From the NCBI GenBank assembly GCA_018821435.1, contig JAHJME010000036.1, positions 1-64,000 on the forward strand: a stretch of 64,000 bases of DNA, in the 5' to 3' direction. Below, one piece after another: positions 23,845-33,163 of this stretch (positions are counted from its first letter, which is position 1; the number at the start of each line of letters is the position of its first letter). This DNA is from Alphaproteobacteria bacterium (GTDB lineage: Bacteria; Pseudomonadota; Alphaproteobacteria; Caulobacterales; Caulobacteraceae). Below the pieces are notes generated by a model. It did not search any database. It worked only from the letters and a program-made list of their open reading frames with translations, and was not told where the DNA came from. Position numbers and translations under genes: made by a program.

Positions 23845-24612
23845 ATGACCAACGAACCCTTCTTTCGAAAAGACGGCGACCTGTTCGTCCCCACCAGCGC
23901 CGGCATCGGCCCCTGGGACAAGAACTCGCTCCACGGCCGGGTGATCATCGGCCTGCTGGGCGCGGAGATCGAACGACGGCACGGCTCGCCCGAGTACATG
24001 CCCGCCCGCCTGACGGTGGACATGTACAAGCTGCCCGACCTGTCGCCGGTCGAGGTGGTGACCCGGATCGTCAAGGACGGCTACCGCATCAAGGTGATCG
24101 ACGCCGAGTTCATCTCGGGCGGCGTCAGCGCCGGGCGCGCCACCTGCCAGCTGCTGCGCAAGACCGAGAACCCGCCCGGCAATGTCTGGAAGCGCGAGCC
24201 CTGGGGCGCGCCGCATCCGGACGACACCCCGGTCGCCGAAGGGCCCATGGGCGGCATGTGGAAGATGCGGCCGATCTCCGGGACCATGCGCGGCTTCGAG
24301 CCCCGCCGCACCTGGATGGCCGAGGTGCGTGAGGTGGTGGGCGGCGATCCCCTGACCCCGTTCGTCCGCGTCGCCGTCGCCGCCGACTTCGCCAGCCCCT
24401 TCGCTCACGTCGGCGACCAGGGGCTGGGCTACATCAACACCGACGTCACCATGTACCTGCACCGCGAACCGGTCGGCGAATGGATCGGCTTCGAGAGCCT
24501 GACCCACGGCGCCACCGATGGCGTGGCGGTCGGTGACTGCCTGCTGCACGACGAAGACGGCCATATCGGCTCGGCGAGTTGCACGGCGCTGGCGCAGAAG
24601 CGGAAGCTGTAG
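23845..24612 (+). CDS. Acyl-CoA thioesterase-like hot-dog protein
   Basis: A 255-residue protein that looks like a double hot-dog acyl-CoA thioesterase (4HBT_3 type): N-terminal half with HGRVIIGLLGAEIER and RLTVDMYKLPDLSPVEV, C-terminal half with TDVTMYLHREPVGEWIGFES and DGVAVGDCLLHDEDGHIGSA. The latter is typical of the TesB-like second half. It likely hydrolyses or binds acyl-CoA esters. It stands alone, 25 bases after the symporter stop, and may be in the same transcript. Confidence 0.78.
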   Translation: MTNEPFFRKDGDLFVPTSAGIGPWDKNSLHGRVIIGLLGAEIERRHGSPEYMPARLTVDMYKLPDLSPVEVVTRIVKDGYRIKVIDAEFISGGVSAGRATCQLLRKTENPPGNVWKREPWGAPHPDDTPVAEGPMGGMWKMRPISGTMRGFEPRRTWMAEVREVVGGDPLTPFVRVAVAADFASPFAHVGDQGLGYINTDVTMYLHREPVGEWIGFESLTHGATDGVAVGDCLLHDEDGHIGSASCTALAQKRKL

Positions 24613-24616
24613 GAAT

Positions 24617-26077
24617 CTAGTGCTTCAACTCGATCGTGAGCTTGATCCTGCGATCCTTGGCCAGGCTGGTGAGGTCCTTCCCCCGCTCATAACCGAGGGC
24701 GAAGCTGTAGGTTTTGGTCGGCTCGAACGTGAGCTTCACGGTCGCCAGGTCGGCGTCGCCGCCACTGCCTTTCCTGATGTCCTCCCGGCGGGCATAGGCG
24801 GCTGACGCCTTCATCTTCCAGTCGCCGTACTTGAACGGCGGGCGGACGATCAGTGTCGCGTCCAGGTCCACACCGAGGCGGGCATACTTCGACGTCTTGA
24901 TCAGCGCCTTCTTCTCCCAGGGATCATCGACATAGGAGTAGTCGGCAACGGCCTTGGCCGTCCAAACGAAGCTCACCTCGGTCGGATCGTCGCCGCTGCC
25001 GATGGCCGGGATCGTGTTGCCCGGAAGCGGCAGCAGGGGTTGAAGCGAGAGCTGCACGAACGAGGCGTCGGACTCGAACTTGTCGTCCGTCTCCTGGCGG
25101 ACGCTGATCGAATAGAAGGTCGAGAAGGTGCGGATGTCGGCGGGCTGCGCCTTCGGATCGCCCGTGCGCAGCACCAGATAGCCGTTGTGGGCGATCCCGG
25201 CGGACAGGGTGTTCACATAGCTGTCGTCGGCCGTGTCCTTGCCGCCCTGGCGCTTGTAGGCGACGAACGGGATGAGGTTGGCCTGCGCGAGACTCCAGCG
25301 CCGGAAGGCGTTTGGCTCGCCGCCACGCAGGAACGGAAAGGCAAAGCCCGCCGTGACGTCGGTGGCATAGGTAGTCGCCTTCCCGGCCTTGTCGTCGGTG
25401 AAGCCGAGTTCGCCGGCTTTCTGATCGTCGGATCCGCCCTTTCCGAGATCTTCCGCGCCCTTCGCGACGGTCCAGGTTCCCTTGCCGATCAGTTGGCGGG
25501 GCGGCACGGCGGGCGCCTCGGGCGCACCGGTGGCTGATTTGCAGTAGAAATCGAACCCGCTGTCCTTCCCGAGGAAGATGTGCGCCAGCACCGGCTCGAG
25601 ATCGGCCGTGGTGGCCGCGCCACCGTCGCGCCGTCGGATGCTTAGTCCGTTCGCGTCGTAGTTCACCGTGTAGGGTTTGCCTTGTTCGTACGGCAGCCCC
25701 ATCCAATCGGCGACTGAACGCCCCGTACCGAACAGCGTGGCTCGATTTGTCGACGCCGCGGGTATCGCGCCTGGATTTAGCCCGGCGCGCGCTATCTTCG
25801 CGATCAACTCGCCATTGGTCAGCGGCTTATCGTCGACGGACCACTCCGGCACGATGGGATAGTCCTTTTCGAGAGCCTTCCGCACCTCGGCCGGGGCAAT
25901 CCGGCCCGCGGGTGTAAATCCGGCGAAGGCGACGCCGGTTATGGGGCGGCAACTGGCTGCGGTCTTCTCTACGATCGTCTGGGCCGCTCCCGACGACGCG
26001 CAGGATGACGCCGCGACGAAGGCGGCGAAGGCGGCAGGCGCAAGGCAAGCTCGATCGGGTAGGCTGCGGGACCTCAC
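24617..26077 (-). CDS. Exported protein of unknown function, possible outer-membrane beta-barrel
   Basis: A 486-residue protein starting at GTG 26077, one base after the stop of the upstream gene, so translation is coupled. The N-terminus has a signal sequence ending near SSCASSGAAQ; a lipobox at the Cys is possible. The second half alternates polar and hydrophobic residues in strand-like blocks, ends with YSFALGYERG and RIKLTIELKH, and resembles an outer-membrane barrel with a terminal strand. I recognise no family. Confidence 0.75.
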   Translation of the reverse strand: MRSRSLPDRACLAPAAFAAFVAASSCASSGAAQTIVEKTAASCRPITGVAFAGFTPAGRIAPAEVRKALEKDYPIVPEWSVDDKPLTNGELIAKIARAGLNPGAIPAASTNRATLFGTGRSVADWMGLPYEQGKPYTVNYDANGLSIRRRDGGAATTADLEPVLAHIFLGKDSGFDFYCKSATGAPEAPAVPPRQLIGKGTWTVAKGAEDLGKGGSDDQKAGELGFTDDKAGKATTYATDVTAGFAFPFLRGGEPNAFRRWSLAQANLIPFVAYKRQGGKDTADDSYVNTLSAGIAHNGYLVLRTGDPKAQPADIRTFSTFYSISVRQETDDKFESDASFVQLSLQPLLPLPGNTIPAIGSGDDPTEVSFVWTAKAVADYSYVDDPWEKKALIKTSKYARLGVDLDATLIVRPPFKYGDWKMKASAAYARREDIRKGSGGDADLATVKLTFEPTKTYSFALGYERGKDLTSLAKDRRIKLTIELKH

Positions 26078-26078
26078 G

Positions 26079-26408
26079 TCAGACCTTCAGCGCGAGCAGG
26101 CGCTCTTCAACGGCGAAGACGAGGTCCTCGAACTTTTTCGTGAGCATGTCGGCGAGCGAGAGGGGCGGGTTCTCAACGAAGTTCACGATCAGGCCGTGAA
26201 CACGCGCGAGGAGGTCCTGAAGGACGCCGAGATAACGAACGGCCGCCTGCTGGTTGGGCAGCACCCTGTTGATCGGCGTGACCATCATCGGCGGCTTCGC
26301 GGAATGCGAAGCCTTCTGCGCGGCGCCTAGAACCGACTCCACCGCGATCTCCCAGATCTCCTGCGGCGTGTATCGCGTCGGCAAGAATAGCTCATTGTCG
26401 TGCGCCAT
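26079..26408 (-). CDS. Hypothetical 109-residue protein
   Basis: A soluble, mostly helical protein (RYTPQEIWEIAVESVLGAA, LGVLQDLLARVHGLIVNFVE, FEDLVFAVEERLLALKV) with no signal peptide or recognised domain. It is immediately upstream of, and coupled to, the exported unknown protein, which suggests a joint function. The 150-base region before it is AT-richer and probably carries the promoter. Confidence 0.7.
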   Translation of the reverse strand: MAHDNELFLPTRYTPQEIWEIAVESVLGAAQKASHSAKPPMMVTPINRVLPNQQAAVRYLGVLQDLLARVHGLIVNFVENPPLSLADMLTKKFEDLVFAVEERLLALKV

Positions 26409-26560
26409 CTCGTGTCCCCAGAACGATGATTAACAAGCGTTACCATAAGCCCTCCGTAGAGCAAGCATGAGATGTGTTGATCAAAGATCGCGCGCCAGAG
26501 TAGCGAATCCGGGGCGTGCGGAGGTCTTGGCGACGCGGGGCTGAACTGGTCTAGAGAAGC

Positions 26561-27724
26561 ATGTTCGCGCCGACGCCCCGCCGGGAGGTCCAGGACCTCC
26601 GTTTGTCCAAGATCCGCGAAGTCGCCAACGCCGGGATGGGGCGGGACGACATCCTGACCTTCTGGTTCGGCGAGGGGGATCGGCCGACCCCGCAGTTCAT
26701 CCGCAAGGCCGCGTCCGACGCCCTGCTGGCGGGCCGCACCTATTACACGCACAACCTGGGCCGGCCCGAACTGCGTGAGACGCTGTCGCGCTACCTGACC
26801 GGCCTGCATGGCGTGCCGATCGGCGCAGAGCGGATCGCGGTGACCAGCGCCGGCGTCAGCGCCCTGATGCTGGCGTCGCAACTTGTGCTGTCCCCGGGCG
26901 ACCGGACGGTGGTGGTCGGGCCGATCTGGCCCAACGTGGTCGAGATCCCCAAGATCCTGTCCAGCACGGTCGAGGTCGTGCCGGTCGAGGCCGCGCAGGG
27001 CCGCTGGCGCCTGGACCTGGACCGGTTGATGGCGGCGCTGACGCCTGAGACCAAGGCGCTGATCCTGAACTCGCCCAACAACCCCAGCGGCTGGATGCTT
27101 CCCGCCGAGGATCGCGCGGCAATCCTGGAACGCTGCCGGAAGTACGGGATCTGGCTGATCGGCGACGACGTCTACGAGCGGGTCACCTTCGACCGGCCCT
27201 CGGCGCCGTCGTTCCTGCCGCTGGCCACGCCGGAGGACCGGGTGATCAGCACCAACAGCTTCTCCAAGTCCTGGCGGATGACCGGCTGGCGCCTGGGCTG
27301 GATGGTGGTCCCGCCGGCGCTGATGGACGGCCTGGGGGTGCTGATCGAGTACAACACCTCCTGCGCGCCGGACTTCATTCAGGAAGGCGCGCGGGTGGCG
27401 GTCGAACAGGGCGAGCCGGTGGTGGCCGAGCTGCGCGCGGAGTTGGTCGCGGCCCGCGATCAGGTGGTGGGGACGCTGCGGACGCTGCCGGGGATCGAAG
27501 CGCCCATGCCGGACGGCGGGCTTTACGCTTTCTTCCGGGTGGACGGCTGCACGGACTCCCTGGCGCTGGCCAAGGACCTGATCGCCAGGGCCGGGCTGGG
27601 CCTGGCGCCGGGGTCGGCCTTCGGACCGGAAGGCGAGGGCTGGCTGCGCTGGTGCTTCGCGGCGCGGCCCGAGAAGAACGCCGCCGGCCTGGAGCGCTTG
27701 GCCGGCTACCTGAAGAGCCGGTAG
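26561..27724 (+). CDS. Pyridoxal-phosphate aminotransferase, class I/II (second copy)
   Basis: A 387-residue fold-type I aminotransferase with SPNNPSG (171-177), IGDDVYERV (Asp near 202) and the Schiff-base Lys in NSFSKSWRMTGWRLGW (K236). It is only distantly similar to the aminotransferase at 3778. AspC-like enzymes of this type often act on aspartate or aromatic amino acids; substrate not determined. Its 3' end overlaps the convergent DUF1294 gene by 19 bases. Confidence 0.9.
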   Translation: MFAPTPRREVQDLRLSKIREVANAGMGRDDILTFWFGEGDRPTPQFIRKAASDALLAGRTYYTHNLGRPELRETLSRYLTGLHGVPIGAERIAVTSAGVSALMLASQLVLSPGDRTVVVGPIWPNVVEIPKILSSTVEVVPVEAAQGRWRLDLDRLMAALTPETKALILNSPNNPSGWMLPAEDRAAILERCRKYGIWLIGDDVYERVTFDRPSAPSFLPLATPEDRVISTNSFSKSWRMTGWRLGWMVVPPALMDGLGVLIEYNTSCAPDFIQEGARVAVEQGEPVVAELRAELVAARDQVVGTLRTLPGIEAPMPDGGLYAFFRVDGCTDSLALAKDLIARAGLGLAPGSAFGPEGEGWLRWCFAARPEKNAAGLERLAGYLKSR

Positions 27725-27981
27725 GCGACGACCGCCAGCGCGACGATCTGCACCCCGACGATCACCCACAGCGAGGTGCGGAAAGGCTCCTTGCGGGTCT
27801 TGTGGCGCAGGGCCTGCTGCGCGACCAGGGCGCCGGGCGACCCGCCGAACGCCGCGAGCATCAGTAAACGCCGCTCTGGAATCCGCCAGCCGCGCCGCGC
27901 CGCCGCCCGCTTGTCGAAGGCAAAGGCCGCGATGGTGGCCGCATTGACGGCAAGGAGATAGATCGCGACGAGGCCGAGCAT
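27706..27981 (-). CDS. DUF1294 small membrane protein
   Basis: A 91-residue protein with hydrophobic segments at about 3-20 and 70-86 and the DUF1294 core AFDKRAAARRGWRIPERRLLMLAAFGGSPGAL and RHKTRKEPFR split between them. The family is a short inner-membrane protein of unknown role, sometimes fused to cold-shock domains. It overlaps the end of the aminotransferase gene on the other strand. Confidence 0.88.
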   Translation of the reverse strand: MLGLVAIYLLAVNAATIAAFAFDKRAAARRGWRIPERRLLMLAAFGGSPGALVAQQALRHKTRKEPFRTSLWVIVGVQIVALAVVAYRLFR

Positions 27982-28020
27982 CGCCTTAGCTTGCGTGCCC
28001 CAGGAACGGGGAAGGCAAGG

Positions 28021-28614
28021 CTAGTTCGGCGAAACCGGCGGCGTCTCGGCGGGGGCCGCCTCGGGCGCGGCCGGTTCTTCGTTCACCCGAAACGTCGCGC
28101 CCATCAGCTTGGCGCGGTTCTCCAGCGACGCCGAGACGCTCTCGCAGCGGGCCGGCAGGGACCAGCTCATCCACTCCTGGGCCTTGCGGGCCTTGGTGAC
28201 GTCCGGGCCGGTGTTCCAGATCTGGCGGCCCAGGCGCACGGCGTTCGCGCCGATGGTGTTGATCGGGCGGACCGAGGCTTTCTCGGCGGCGGTCAGGGTC
28301 GACTGGAAGGTCTTGAGCTGCGCCTTCCCGTCCTTTTGCATCTGGGCATAGACCTTAAGGTCGTCGGCCAGATTGGTTCCGGGTTTGCGGAACTGGGTCT
28401 CGATGCGGGTGACCTCCGGCATCATCTCGTCGTGCATGTCGATGTAGCCGCGCAGCGCGCCGTAGCACCAGGCGACGAACTGATAGTCGTCGCGCGGCGC
28501 GCCGGCGGGCAGGCGGTCTTCCGCCGCGGCGACGGCGCTGGGCGCCTCGGCCGGCGCGCCTCCGGCGTCCGGAGTTTGGGCGAACAGGGCGAGAGCGATG
28601 GCGAGAGCGGTCAT
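28021..28614 (-). CDS. Hypothetical exported protein
   Basis: A 197-residue protein with a short hydrophobic start (MTALAIALALFAQ) that looks like a signal peptide, an Ala/Pro-rich stretch, then a helical body with two Cys (AWCYGAL, ARCESV) that may form a disulfide, and a Pro/Ala-rich C-terminus. No family recognised. The ATG follows AAGG. It stands alone between the DUF1294 and hydantoinase genes. Confidence 0.72.
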   Translation of the reverse strand: MTALAIALALFAQTPDAGGAPAEAPSAVAAAEDRLPAGAPRDDYQFVAWCYGALRGYIDMHDEMMPEVTRIETQFRKPGTNLADDLKVYAQMQKDGKAQLKTFQSTLTAAEKASVRPINTIGANAVRLGRQIWNTGPDVTKARKAQEWMSWSLPARCESVSASLENRAKLMGATFRVNEEPAAPEAAPAETPPVSPN

Positions 28615-28671
28615 TCAAAACCTTGTGGTGTGCAATTTTGTCAGCTTCGCGCCCGATCCGAACCGGGACGC

Positions 28672-31600
28672 CTATTCGACGAGGCCGTACCCGCCGCCGC
28701 CAGGCGTCTCGATCTCGATCAGGTCGCCAAGCTCCACCGTAACGGAGAAGCAGCCAGGAAGTTCAGTAGCGGCGCCCGAAGTTGCGATCAAACGTTGCCG
28801 TCCGGCCGATCCCGGTCCGCCGCCGGCCAGTCCCTGGGGCGCGTTCTCGCGGCGGGAGGAGAGCAGGGCGGCCTCCATCGGCGCCAGGAAGCGGATGCGC
28901 CGGAGCGCCCCATCGCCCCCCCGCCGCGCGCCGGCGCCGCCCGAGTTCGCCCGCACGCCGAACGCTTCCACACGCACGGGGAAGCGCCGCTCCAAGATCT
29001 CGGGGTCGGTGAGGCGCGAGTTAGTCATGTGGGTGTGGATGGCGCTGGCGCCGTCGTGCGTGGCCGTCGCGCCGGCGCCGCCGCAGATGGTCTCGTAGTA
29101 CTGCCGGACCTCGTCGCCGAATGTGAAATTGTTCATCGAGCCCTGGCTGTTGGCCATCACGCCCAGCGCCGCATACAGCGCATCGACCACGTGCTGGCTG
29201 GTCTCGACGTTGCCCGCGACCACGGCGGCCGGCGGGTGCGGGGCCAGCATCGAGCCGTCGCGGGTCAGGATCTTTAGCGGCTTCAGGCACCCGGCGTTCA
29301 GCGGGATGTCGTCGTCCACCAGGGTGCGGAAGACGTAGAGGGCCGCCGCGTCGACGATAGCCGAGGGGGCGTTGAAGTTAGAGTCGAGCTGGTCGGCCGA
29401 TCCGGTGAAGTCCAGCACGGCTTCGCGGGCCGCCGCGTCCACGGTGGTGCGCACGACGATCTCGCCGCCGCCGTCCATCGGCACACGGGCCTCGCCATCC
29501 GAGAGCTTGCCCACCGCACGGCGCACGGCCTCGGCGGCGTTGTCCTGGACGAAGCCCATGTAGCGGGCGACGGCCTGGGCCCCATAGGTGCGGATCATCT
29601 CCGCCACCGCGCCGGCGCCGGCCTGGCAGGAGGCGACCTGGGCCTTGAGGTCGGCAAGGTTGCGGTCCGGCGCGCGGGCAGGCCAGCGTCCGGTCGCCAG
29701 CGCGGCGCGGGTCTCGGCGTCCAGGAACCGGCCGTCGCGCATGATCGGCACGGCATCCAGCATGACGCCTTCCTCGTCGATGGTGTGCGAGAACGGCGGC
29801 ATTGAGCCCGGCTGGATGCCGCCCACATCGGCGTGGTGACCGCGCGCGGCCACGTAGAAGCTGGGCCCCAAAGAGCGGTTGGGGGCGTCGCCCTGGTCCA
29901 TGAACACCGGCATGACCACGGTGATGTCCGGCAGGTGCGTGCCGCCCGCGTAGGGGTTGTTCAGCGCGAAAGCCTGGCCAGGCTTCAGGTCTGGGTGGCG
30001 GTCGCGGACGGCGCGGACGGACGCGCCCATCGAGCCCAGGTGCACCGGCATGTGCGGGGCGTTGGCCACCAGCCCGCCGTCGGCGTCGAACAGGGCGCAG
30101 GAGAAGTCGAGCCGCTCCTTGATGTTCACTGAATGCGCGGTGCGTTCCAGCGCCGCGCCCATGGCCTCCGCCACGCCCATGAAGCGGCGGTTGAACAGTT
30201 CGAGAGTGACCGGGTCGGGCTTGTCCAGGGCGATGGTCTGGCGGGCGACAGCGCCGGCGCGGGTGAGGCGGATCAGGCCGTTGGCGTCCGCGGCCGCGCG
30301 CCAGCCCGGCAGGACCGCGATCTGGGTATCGGCGCGGACCACCAGGGCGGGGCCATCGATCTGGCTGAGCGTTTCGGCCGCCACGACCGGCGCGTCATGC
30401 CAGGCGCCGAGGGCGAACATCCTCACCGCCTCATCCCCGCGCATGCGGGGACCCAGGCTTGCTTTGCTGTGATCCTGCGTCGCCGCGCGGGAAGGGAAGT
30501 CTGGGTCCCCGCCTTCGCGGGGATGAGGAATATTTGAGGCCGCGTTGGAAATCGCCTCCGCCTCGACCGCCGCGATCAGGATCGGACGGTCGGGTTCGAT
30601 GAAGCCGAACAGGCGTTGGTGGCTGGCTTCGAAGGTGGCTCTCGCGGCGTCGACATCGCTCAGCGCTACCGGCAGCTCAGCGTCGGCGCCGTCGTAGCGG
30701 AGGCGGAGCGTTCGGCGGATGTCCGACGCCTCGGCGCCCTGGGCGGCCATGTCCGCGCGGACACCGGTGTCCAGGGTCTCGAGCGCAGCGCGGGCAGCGT
30801 CCAGCCCGGACTCCAACGGGGCTTCGATCCCCGCCTGCCGCAGCGCCGTCACCTGCGCCTGCCCGATGCCCCAGGCCGACAGCACGCTGCCGTACTTCGG
30901 GCACAGCACCTGTTCGACGCCCAGAGCCTCGGCGGTCTGGCAAGCGACCTGTCCCGCTGCGCCGCCAAAGGCCACCAGGGCGTGTTCGCGCGGGTCGAAG
31001 CCGCGTTCGGTGGAGATGCGGCGGACGGCCTGGGCCATCTGCTCGACGGCCACCGCGACGAATCCTTCGGCGGCCGCCTCGACGCTGCCCGCGCCCATGG
31101 CCCGCGCCAGGGCCTCCAGGCGCACGCGGCTGGCGGCGGGGTCCAGCGCCGCGTCGCCCTTCGGCCCGAACACCGCCGGGAAGAAGCGCGGATCCAGGCG
31201 ACCCAGCACCAGGTTGGCGTCGGTGACCGCCGCCGGGCCGCCTCGCCCGTAGCAGGCGGGACCCGGATCGGCGCCGGCGCTGGCCGGGCCGGCGCGGGCG
31301 CGCATGCCGTCGAAGGTCAGCACCGAGCCGCCGCCGGCCGCCACGGTCTCCACGTCCAGCATCGGGCTGCGCAGCCTCACGCCGGCGACCCTGGCGGTGT
31401 CGCGCCGCTCCAATGTTCCGGCGAAGCGGCAGACATCCGTGGACGTGCCGCCCATGTCGAAGCCCAGCACGGCGTCCGCGCCGGCCTCGGCCGCCGTGCG
31501 CGCCACGCCGACGACGCCACCGGCGGGACCCGAGACCACGGCGTCGCGGCCCCGGAACGCCTCGGCCCGCACCAGGCCGCCGGCCGAGGTCATGAAGTAG

Positions 31601-32301
31601 AGCGGCGCGCCCGCCACCGCGTCGGCAACCCGGCGGACATAGGCCTGCAGCACCGGCGTCAGGTAGGCGTCGGCGACGGTGGTCTCGGCGCGCGGGATGA
31701 ACCGGGGCAGGGGCGAGACCTCGGAACTCAGCGCCACGAAGGCGAAGCCGGCCGCCCGGGCGATCTCGCCGGCTTGCCATTCGTGCGCTGGATTGAGGTC
31801 GGCGTGCAGGAAGGCGATGGCGACCGAGGTGAATCCCTCGGCGACGGCGGCCTGCAGCTTCGCGCGCAGCGCGTCCTGGTCCAGCGGCCGCACGACCGCT
31901 CCGTCGGCGGCCAGCCGCTCGGCGGCCTCGACCACGCCGGCGTGGAGCGGCGGCGGCTTGTCGATGTTCAGCGCGAACAGGTCCGGCCGCGCCTGGTCGC
32001 CGATCAGCAGGGCGTCGGCGAACCCCTCGGTGGTGACGAACAGCGTCTTGGCGCCCGCCCGCTCCAGCAGGGCGTTGGTGGCGACCGTGGTGCCCATCTT
32101 GATCGCCGTGACGCAGGCGGCCGGGAACGGCGCCCCCGGCGCCGCGCCCAGGATCCGCCGCATCGCCTCGACAGCGGCGTCCGGGTAGGCCGGCGAGGCC
32201 GACAACAGCTTCGCTGACACCTCGGCGCCATCGTCCGCGCGGCCGATCACATCGGTGAAAGTACCCCCGCGATCGATCCAGAAGGAGAACAGTCTGTCCA
32301 A
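28672..32301 (-). CDS. Fused hydantoinase/5-oxoprolinase (HyuA-HyuB)
   Basis: A 1209-residue ATP-dependent hydrolase joining the HyuA part (N-terminal, GGTFTDVIG near residue 12; DMGGTSTDV; AGGGSVLTFD) and the HyuB part (about 690 to the end; HADVGGIQPGSMPP; DFTGSADQLDSNFNAP; ETPGGGGYG). Such fusions cleave 5-oxoproline, hydantoins or related lactams. The TTG start at 32301 has AGAGG upstream. Oddly, residues about 592-624 are encoded by a palindromic repeat element (30430-30527) inserted in frame near the end of the HyuA part. Otherwise length and motifs are normal, so the gene is probably functional. Confidence 0.92.
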   Translation of the reverse strand: MDRLFSFWIDRGGTFTDVIGRADDGAEVSAKLLSASPAYPDAAVEAMRRILGAAPGAPFPAACVTAIKMGTTVATNALLERAGAKTLFVTTEGFADALLIGDQARPDLFALNIDKPPPLHAGVVEAAERLAADGAVVRPLDQDALRAKLQAAVAEGFTSVAIAFLHADLNPAHEWQAGEIARAAGFAFVALSSEVSPLPRFIPRAETTVADAYLTPVLQAYVRRVADAVAGAPLYFMTSAGGLVRAEAFRGRDAVVSGPAGGVVGVARTAAEAGADAVLGFDMGGTSTDVCRFAGTLERRDTARVAGVRLRSPMLDVETVAAGGGSVLTFDGMRARAGPASAGADPGPACYGRGGPAAVTDANLVLGRLDPRFFPAVFGPKGDAALDPAASRVRLEALARAMGAGSVEAAAEGFVAVAVEQMAQAVRRISTERGFDPREHALVAFGGAAGQVACQTAEALGVEQVLCPKYGSVLSAWGIGQAQVTALRQAGIEAPLESGLDAARAALETLDTGVRADMAAQGAEASDIRRTLRLRYDGADAELPVALSDVDAARATFEASHQRLFGFIEPDRPILIAAVEAEAISNAASNIPHPREGGDPDFPSRAATQDHSKASLGPRMRGDEAVRMFALGAWHDAPVVAAETLSQIDGPALVVRADTQIAVLPGWRAAADANGLIRLTRAGAVARQTIALDKPDPVTLELFNRRFMGVAEAMGAALERTAHSVNIKERLDFSCALFDADGGLVANAPHMPVHLGSMGASVRAVRDRHPDLKPGQAFALNNPYAGGTHLPDITVVMPVFMDQGDAPNRSLGPSFYVAARGHHADVGGIQPGSMPPFSHTIDEEGVMLDAVPIMRDGRFLDAETRAALATGRWPARAPDRNLADLKAQVASCQAGAGAVAEMIRTYGAQAVARYMGFVQDNAAEAVRRAVGKLSDGEARVPMDGGGEIVVRTTVDAAAREAVLDFTGSADQLDSNFNAPSAIVDAAALYVFRTLVDDDIPLNAGCLKPLKILTRDGSMLAPHPPAAVVAGNVETSQHVVDALYAALGVMANSQGSMNNFTFGDEVRQYYETICGGAGATATHDGASAIHTHMTNSRLTDPEILERRFPVRVEAFGVRANSGGAGARRGGDGALRRIRFLAPMEAALLSSRRENAPQGLAGGGPGSAGRQRLIATSGAATELPGCFSVTVELGDLIEIETPGGGGYGLVE
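30430..30527. repeat. Palindromic repeat, copy 4, inside the hydantoinase gene
   Basis: The element runs from CTCATCCCCGCGCATGCGGG plus GACCCAG to CTGGGTCCCCGCCTTCGCGG plus GGATGAG. Read on the minus strand it stays open and contributes the peptide segments PREGGDPDFPSRAA and GPRMRGDE. Surrounding protein sequence is continuous with the family on both sides, so this is an insertion that kept the reading frame. Confidence 0.88.
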
Positions 32302-32363
32302 AACTTAACCTCTGCGCGTGATTGTCACGCATTCGCCGCGGTCGTAAGGTATGCCATAGCGAA

Positions 32364-33059
32364 ATGAGCTTCTGGCGCAAAATAGCCGGCCTGGCGGCGC
32401 GCAAGGTCGATGAGGCAGAATGCGATGTCTGCCCGCCCGGCCTGCCGGGCGAAGATCCTGCGTTCTCGACGGCCGTGACGGCGCTGGGCGCCAAGCTGGC
32501 CAAGGCCGACGGCGAGGCCCAGGCCGCCGAATACGCCGCTTTCCATAATGTCTTCCACGCCGACCCGGCCAGCGAAGGCAACATCCGCCGCCTGTACCAG
32601 CTAGCCCGCCAGACCACCCGCGGGTTCGAAGGGTATGCGCGCCGGCTGAAGAAGCGCTACGGCGCCTGCCCGCAACTGCTGGAGGATGTGCTGGACGGCC
32701 TCTTCCACATCGCGGGGTCGGATGGCGTGGTGACCGGCGACGAGCTGGTCTACCTGGAGCGGGTCTCCGAACTGTTCGGACTGTCGCCGCTGACGTTCCG
32801 CCGGCTGAAGGCGACCCACCTGGGCGCGGCCAACGACGACCCCTATTTGATCCTGGGCGTCGCGCCCGACGCCGCCGACGAGATCGTGCGGTCCGCCTGG
32901 CGCGCCCAACTCTCCGAATCCCACCCCGACCGCGCCCGCGCCCGTGGGCTGCCGAACGAGTTCGTCGAGGTGGCCGAGGCCAAGGCCGCGGCGATCAACG
33001 CGGCCTATGACCAGATCGCGCGCGAGCGGAAATCGCTGGCGCTCGAAGGTGCGGCATGA
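32364..33059 (+). CDS. TerB/J-domain protein (DjlA-like)
   Basis: A 231-residue protein with a TerB-like helical domain (about 30-145; KLAKADGEAQAAE, HIAGSDGVVTGDE, both acidic metal-site-like loops) and a C-terminal J domain (about 165-225) with HPD in SESHPDRARAR. It has the TerB-J order of DjlA but lacks DjlA's N-terminal membrane span. It should stimulate a DnaK-type chaperone. Divergent from the hydantoinase gene across 62 bases. Confidence 0.88.
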   Translation: MSFWRKIAGLAARKVDEAECDVCPPGLPGEDPAFSTAVTALGAKLAKADGEAQAAEYAAFHNVFHADPASEGNIRRLYQLARQTTRGFEGYARRLKKRYGACPQLLEDVLDGLFHIAGSDGVVTGDELVYLERVSELFGLSPLTFRRLKATHLGAANDDPYLILGVAPDAADEIVRSAWRAQLSESHPDRARARGLPNEFVEVAEAKAAAINAAYDQIARERKSLALEGAA

Positions 33060-33163
33060 GGGCCTGTCGTCGCATTCCCGACGCATCTACGGTTGACGTT
33101 GGGAACCAGTGTGCTGACATTGATCTTTCACGGAACGCTGCTGGCGCCCGCTGAGGAGCTGAC

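Noticed and set aside
30677..32617. 646-codon frame overlapping the HyuA half of the hydantoinase in another frame
   Set aside because: Arg/Gly-rich shadow composition; the hydantoinase frame carries all family motifs.
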